From assembly GCA_910588295.1 (NCBI GenBank), contig CAJUQO010000001.1, positions 1 through 64,000 on the forward strand: a DNA stretch of 64,000 bases. Direction: 5' to 3'. Below are positions 60,512 through 64,000 of the stretch, piece by piece. Position numbers and translations under genes: made by a program. Under the pieces are notes generated by a model, which saw only the letters and a list, made by a program, of their open reading frames with translations, was not told the origin of the DNA and searched no databases. Numbering within the stretch: position 1 is the stretch's first letter; every line of letters starts with the position of its first letter. This DNA is from an uncultured Lachnospiraceae bacterium. GTDB taxonomy: Bacteria > Bacillota > Clostridia > Lachnospirales > Lachnospiraceae.

Positions 60512-60703
60512 TCATCCCATGATATGATCGATCTGGTCAGTGACTTCCCTCAGCTTTTCGTCCAGATCCGCCTGGGTCTGGACGTCATGCAGCTGCATAG
60601 CCAGCCGAATCTGCATATTCAGTGAACACTGCTGCTCTTTCAAGAAATTAAATTTTGTCTTTCTAATCTCAGAAAAAGAATCTGATGTATGTTGATTGCC
60701 CAT
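60512..60703 (-). CDS. Small hypothetical protein
   Basis: A 63-residue, probably helical protein with a C-terminal coiled-coil-like stretch (L-D-E-K-L-R-E-V-T-D-Q-I-D-H-I). AGGAGG lies 8 bases before the ATG. It is convergent with the kinase gene, and only 10 bases separate the stops. It does not carry the Spo0E motif. Function unknown. Confidence 0.5.
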   Translation of the reverse strand: MGNQHTSDSFSEIRKTKFNFLKEQQCSLNMQIRLAMQLHDVQTQADLDEKLREVTDQIDHIMG

Positions 60704-60831
60704 ATACCATTTCCTCCTGTTCTTCCATAAAATCGGAACTGCTCAAATCCTCCAACACCTTCGGACAACGCATATCATAACCGGCCAAGTTAAACCCAAT
60801 GTAAACCCGTGCGCCCATTGTTTGAACAAAC

Positions 60832-60917
60832 TGTGAAAAAAAACGGCTTCTGTCCGGCATTGTGTGAAAAAAATGTGAATCCGCTAAAAAGCAAATGTTT
60901 TTTTCAATTTCTTCACA
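60832..60917. promoter_or_regulatory. TGTGAA repeats upstream of the OmpR-type regulator
   Basis: TGTGAAAAAAA occurs at 60832 and 60863, and TGTGAA again at 60874, exactly 11 bases after the previous one, which is the period typical of OmpR/PhoB sites. An inverted TTCACA lies at 60912-60917. This gene-free stretch (60704-60996) probably holds an autoregulatory site; no clear -35/-10 pair stands out apart from TTCACA-16-CATAAT. Confidence 0.45.
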
Positions 60918-60996
60918 TTTTCGTGGTACATTTCATAATAGATTTATCTGCCCTGACTGTCACCGCAATACTTTATGATCAATCCGGAGGTATCCT

Positions 60997-61680
60997 ATGT
61001 TTCAGCTTTTAATCGTAGATGACGATAAAAATATCCGCCGTTATCTCCACGCGGTACTCACCCGCGCAGGATATAAAACCATCTGTGCCGACTGTGCGGA
61101 AACGGCCCTCGATATAATAGAGAAATCTGCTATTGATCTCATGATCCTGGATGTCATGATGCCCGGAATGGACGGCTGCTCTTTTGCGGAATTGTTGCGA
61201 GACTGTAAAAATACGATCCCCATCCTCATGCTGTCGGCCAAACAGATGCCCCGGGATATCAAACAGGGATTTCTTTCCGGCACGGACGACTACATGACAA
61301 AACCCGTCGATGAAGAAGAAATGCTCCTGCGCATCAAAGCTTTGCTCAGACGCTCCAGGATCGCCTCAGAACATAAGCTCACGGCAGGCAACACCACGCT
61401 GAACTACGATGCCCTGTCCGTGAGAACCGGTTCCCACGAGCAGATCCTGCCCCAAAAAGAATTCTATCTGCTGTACAAGCTCTTATCCTGTCCAAACCGG
61501 ATCTTCACAAGGATACAATTGATGGAAGACATCTGGGGCCCCGGTTCGGATTCCACAGACGCTACGGTAAGCGTACATATCAACCGTCTGAGAAACCGGT
61601 TTGAGGGCTGCAAGGACTTTACCATCGTCACGATCCGCGGACTCGGGTATAAAGCGCAGATCCCGGAGGACACCTTATGA
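60997..61680 (+). CDS. OmpR-family response regulator
   Basis: A 227-residue two-component response regulator. The receiver has the acidic V-D-D-D (7-10), phosphoacceptor Asp52 in M-I-L-D-V-M-M-P-G, and the conserved Lys in T-K-P-V. The C-terminal winged helix (about 130-225) shows L-P-Q-K-E-F-Y-L-L-Y-K-L, V-S-V-H-I-N-R-L-R and T-I-R-G-L-G-Y-K. The ATG follows CCGGAGG. Its stop overlaps the kinase start by four bases (ATGA), so the pair is translationally coupled. Targets are unknown. Confidence 0.93.
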   Translation: MFQLLIVDDDKNIRRYLHAVLTRAGYKTICADCAETALDIIEKSAIDLMILDVMMPGMDGCSFAELLRDCKNTIPILMLSAKQMPRDIKQGFLSGTDDYMTKPVDEEEMLLRIKALLRRSRIASEHKLTAGNTTLNYDALSVRTGSHEQILPQKEFYLLYKLLSCPNRIFTRIQLMEDIWGPGSDSTDATVSVHINRLRNRFEGCKDFTIVTIRGLGYKAQIPEDTL

Positions 61681-62723
61681 AAAAGAAATCAAACTTTCAG
61701 ACCACGATTGTGCTGATCAGCACCGGGATCGTATTCATTCTCCTGACCCTGACCATGTTTATCAGCAATACCGTCATCATGCTTCTTTCCAGGCATGGAT
61801 TGATCTCTCATCCTCCGGGCCCCTCTCTGCTCCCGCTTCTGATCCAAAGCGGTTTTATCAGCATCCTGACGGGGACAATCCTCACTCTGTGTATCGGTCA
61901 TCTGCCTCTGCGGCCGATCCACACGCTGATCCGGGCCATCCATTCCGTGTCCGAAGGGAATTTTCAGACAAAAATACACCTGGAACATCCAAGGGAATTT
62001 AGAGAACTCTCCCAGTGCTTTAACCAGATGACAGAAGAGCTGGCCGGCATAGAGATGCTCCGCTCTGATTTTATCAATAATTTCTCCCACGAATTCAAAA
62101 CGCCCATGGTCTCTATTCTTGGCTTTGCAAAGCTGTTAAAAAAAGGGAATCTCTCCCCGGAAGAGCAGGAGGAATATTTAAATATCATCATCGAAGAGGC
62201 CGGACGCCTGACAGACCTTTCCACAAATGTGCTGAATCTGTCAAAAGTAGAAAGCATATCTCTGCTGACTGATTTTTCGGCCTTCAATATCGGGGAACAG
62301 ATCCGCGAATGCGTTGTATTGCTTGAAAGCAAGTGGGAAAAAAGAGAACTTTCATTTAATCTTGAGCTGGAGGAGCTACAAGTCAATGGTAACGAACCAT
62401 TACTGAAGCAGGTCTGGATGAATCTCCTGGATAACGCCATAAAATTCTCACCCGAAAAAAGCGAGATCAGACTGTTTGCCCAAGCAGATCCTACATCTGT
62501 TAAAATTTCGGTGCAGGATTCCGGCTGTGGCATGGATGAGGCCACACAGCGCAGTATTTTTGACAAATTTTACCAGGGCGATCCCTCCCATTACGCGGAA
62601 GGAAACGGGCTGGGCCTTCCCCTTGTCCAAAAGATTGTGTCGCTCCATCACGGAACTATCGACGTGACAAGCCGGCCGGGACAGGGAAGCACATTTACCG
62701 TCACACTTCCGATCTCAGAATAA
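61677..62723 (+). CDS. HAMP-containing sensor histidine kinase
   Basis: A 348-residue membrane kinase, partner of the OmpR-type regulator. Two transmembrane helices (about 9-30 and 52-75) enclose a very short outside loop, so it may sense within the membrane. A HAMP domain follows (P-L-R-P-I-H-T-L-I-R-A-I). The phosphoacceptor His138 is in F-S-H-E-F-K-T-P. The ATPase domain has N-L-L-D-N-A-I-K-F-S, D-S-G-C-G-M and G-N-G-L-G-L-P-L-V. Short-loop kinases of this type often respond to cell-wall-active peptides; for this one that is inference. Confidence 0.92.
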   Translation: MKKKSNFQTTIVLISTGIVFILLTLTMFISNTVIMLLSRHGLISHPPGPSLLPLLIQSGFISILTGTILTLCIGHLPLRPIHTLIRAIHSVSEGNFQTKIHLEHPREFRELSQCFNQMTEELAGIEMLRSDFINNFSHEFKTPMVSILGFAKLLKKGNLSPEEQEEYLNIIIEEAGRLTDLSTNVLNLSKVESISLLTDFSAFNIGEQIRECVVLLESKWEKRELSFNLELEELQVNGNEPLLKQVWMNLLDNAIKFSPEKSEIRLFAQADPTSVKISVQDSGCGMDEATQRSIFDKFYQGDPSHYAEGNGLGLPLVQKIVSLHHGTIDVTSRPGQGSTFTVTLPISE

Positions 62724-62745
62724 GCCCGCCAAAAGGCGGGCTCAT
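62723..62745 (+). terminator. Hairpin after the histidine kinase gene
   Basis: AGCCCGCC (62723-62730) pairs with GGCGGGCT (62735-62742) around AAAA. It overlaps the stop codon; no T-run follows, so termination may be partial. Confidence 0.5.
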
Positions 62746-62793
62746 TGAGATATCGTCTGTATTCGTAACCGTTCAGTACCTTCACAGTTACAA

Positions 62794-62835
62794 TGCAAAA
62801 TCCATTGAAATCGCCTACGGCGATGGTATTTTGCA
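62794..62835. repeat. Long palindromic stem-loop next to the 56-bp repeat
   Basis: TGCAAAAT (62794-62801) pairs with ATTTTGCA (62828-62835), enclosing ATCGCC/GGCGAT. With the adjacent repeat it forms a compound intergenic element. TGGTATTTTG followed by TGAATC also occurs within the leader at 9265-9286. Confidence 0.5.
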
Positions 62836-62840
62836 CTCCT

Positions 62841-62896
62841 GAATCATGCTTTTACGGTCTCAGCAGTAAATGCTTCGACCTAGGCTGAATAGTTAC
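62841..62896. repeat. Dispersed 56-bp intergenic repeat, copy 2
   Basis: This block matches 30880-30935 in 53 of 56 positions. It lies between the kinase gene and the end of glmS, so unlike copy 1 it is not in a 5' leader. Confidence 0.7.
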
Positions 62897-62912
62897 CTGC
62901 ATTCTTGCTTTT

Positions 62913-64000
62913 TTATTCCACAGTCACACTCTTGGCCAGATTTCTCGGCTTATCCACATCCAGTCCTTTGGACACGCTGACATAATACCCCATCAGCTGC
63001 AGCGGTATAATAGCCAGCGAGGTCGTGAAATAGGGATTCGTCCAGGGAATATACACGGTGAAGTCCGTGGTATCCTCCACGCTGTAGTTTCCGTAGGTAG
63101 TAAGCCCCATCAGGTACGCGCCGCGGCTCTTTACCTCCAGCAGATTGCTGATCATCTTCTCATACAGGTTCTGCTGAGTCAGCACACCGATCACCAATGT
63201 GCCGTCCTCAATCAGGCTGATGGTGCCGTGTTTGAGCTCACCCGCCGCGTAAGCTTCAGAATGGACATAGCTGATCTCCTTCATTTTCAGGCTGCCCTCC
63301 ATGCTGATGGCATAGTCGATGCCCCTGCCCACGAAAAAGATATCCCTAGCGTTGGAATATTTGGAGGCAAACCACTGGATACGCTCCTTATCATCCAGAA
63401 CCTTCTCAATCTTTCCCGGCAGCGTCAGAAGCTCCGCAATCATTTCACGGTAGGTTTCCTCCATGATCTTATCGCGGGCCATGGCAAAACGAACCGCCAG
63501 CAGATAACCGGCTATGAGCTGAGCGCTATAGGCTTTGGTGGTAGCCACGGCAATCTCGGGGCCTGCCAGCGTATAAAACACCTTATCCGCCTCCCGGGCG
63601 ATGGAAGACCCCACCACATTTACGATGCCAAGGGTCAGGATTCCTCTGTCCTTTGCCTCCCTGAGCGCCGCGATGCTGTCCGCCGTCTCGCCGGACTGGC
63701 TGATCACGATCACCAGGCCCTCGGGATCCAGTATGGGTTTCCGGTAGCGGAACTCCGAAGCCAGCTCCACACTCACGGGAATCCCCGCCATATCCTCAAT
63801 CACATACTGCAGGGCGATGCCCACATGATAAGCCGACCCACAGGCCACGATATAGATCCGGGAGATTTTGCGGATATCCTCGTCGGACAGTCCCACGCCG
63901 GACAGATCAATCTCTCCGTCATGGATAACCGAATTCAGAGTATCCAGCACAGCCTTGGGCTGTTCGTGGATCTCCTTCATCATATAATGCTCAAATCCGC
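62913..64000 (-). CDS. glmS: Glutamine-fructose-6-phosphate aminotransferase, C-terminal part
   Basis: The isomerase part of GlmS, which makes glucosamine 6-phosphate for cell-wall synthesis. The frame enters from the right edge with F-E-H-Y-M-M-K-E-I-H-E-Q-P, the family hallmark before the first SIS domain. Further marks are V-A-C-G-S-A-Y-H, S-Q-S-G-E-T-A-D, T-T-K-A-Y-S-A-Q and the second SIS domain G-R-G-I-D-Y-A-I-S-M-E-G-S-L-K-M-K-E-I. The terminal N-L-A-K-S-V-T-V-E is universal in this enzyme. The N-terminal glutaminase domain and any upstream riboswitch-ribozyme are outside the window. Confidence 0.97.
   Translation of the reverse strand, partial: GFEHYMMKEIHEQPKAVLDTLNSVIHDGEIDLSGVGLSDEDIRKISRIYIVACGSAYHVGIALQYVIEDMAGIPVSVELASEFRYRKPILDPEGLVIVISQSGETADSIAALREAKDRGILTLGIVNVVGSSIAREADKVFYTLAGPEIAVATTKAYSAQLIAGYLLAVRFAMARDKIMEETYREMIAELLTLPGKIEKVLDDKERIQWFASKYSNARDIFFVGRGIDYAISMEGSLKMKEISYVHSEAYAAGELKHGTISLIEDGTLVIGVLTQQNLYEKMISNLLEVKSRGAYLMGLTTYGNYSVEDTTDFTVYIPWTNPYFTTSLAIIPLQLMGYYVSVSKGLDVDKPRNLAKSVTVE

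Noticed and set aside
60669..60860. Minus-strand 63-codon open frame
   Set aside because: No ribosome binding site; it overlaps the start of a better small gene (60512-60703) and the TGTGAA control region.
60997..62723. VanRS-type resistance regulators
   Set aside because: The pair has the general OmpR/HAMP-kinase layout only; nothing specific to VanRS is visible and no resistance genes follow.

Overview
This is a chromosomal segment of a low-to-mid GC, Gram-positive, spore-forming anaerobe, most likely a member of the Lachnospiraceae (class Clostridia). The reasons are the dgt-dnaG-rpoD-trmK order, strong AGGAGG ribosome binding sites throughout, B. subtilis-type SigA promoters with 17-bp spacers, a small protein of a type common in that family (44724-44951), a signal-peptide-less LysM/SpoIID-like protein of spore type, and a complete mannitol PTS with general PTS enzymes. 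Genus and species cannot be resolved by eye. I see no rRNA, tRNA, CRISPR array or intact mobile element; an IS110-type transposase remnant lies at the left edge.

Layout. 1-1277: IS110 remnant and nagB. 1367-7924 (minus): a housekeeping run dgt, dnaG, rpoD, trmK, uridine kinase-like. 8118-13755 (minus): a VanH-like D-2-hydroxyacid dehydrogenase behind an unusual four-hairpin leader, a chemoreceptor with an extracytoplasmic CZB-type zinc domain, and a LacI regulator fused to a sugar-binding-protein domain. 13974-17675: a DUF3786 gene, then an opposing three-gene cassette (HEPN-like protein, ParA/MinD-like ATPase with a KGGMGR P-loop, large P-loop ATPase) with its own promoter; this is the best candidate for an under-described conflict/defence system, and its middle gene seems to carry an early in-frame stop codon. 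17811-20690 (minus): TPP riboswitch plus thiT, and a YtrA-like GntR/ABC operon whose promoter lies inside a 45-bp palindrome. 20851-25704: a K+ channel with a C-terminal RyR domain, an esterase, a small CPGVCG protein and the LysM protein.

25909-38911 (mostly minus) is a sugar-catabolic region with two independent clusters that each pair a uroporphyrinogen-decarboxylase-like protein with a sugar transporter. One is UroD-like, GPH symporter and PucR regulator. The other is UroD-like, ribokinase, RbsD and a complete ribose-type ABC importer, preceded by a LacI regulator with GTAAACGTTTAC-type sites. A PilZ gene with a dispersed 56-bp repeat in its leader sits between them. 39125-44591: an XRE-UDP-sugar dehydrogenase fusion flanked by a duplicated 19-bp motif, then rtcB divergent from two WYL-domain regulators.

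44724-54844: small proteins, a monofunctional GT51 glycosyltransferase, fucU, and a minus-strand mannitol PTS run mtlR-mtlA-mtlD followed by two HPr proteins (neither with the regulatory serine) and enzyme I. 55021-62723: a 1072-residue secreted surface protein divergent from a LytTR two-component system, with direct repeats placed to activate the surface gene, then an OmpR/histidine-kinase pair. The window ends inside glmS, the biosynthetic counterpart of nagB at the other end.
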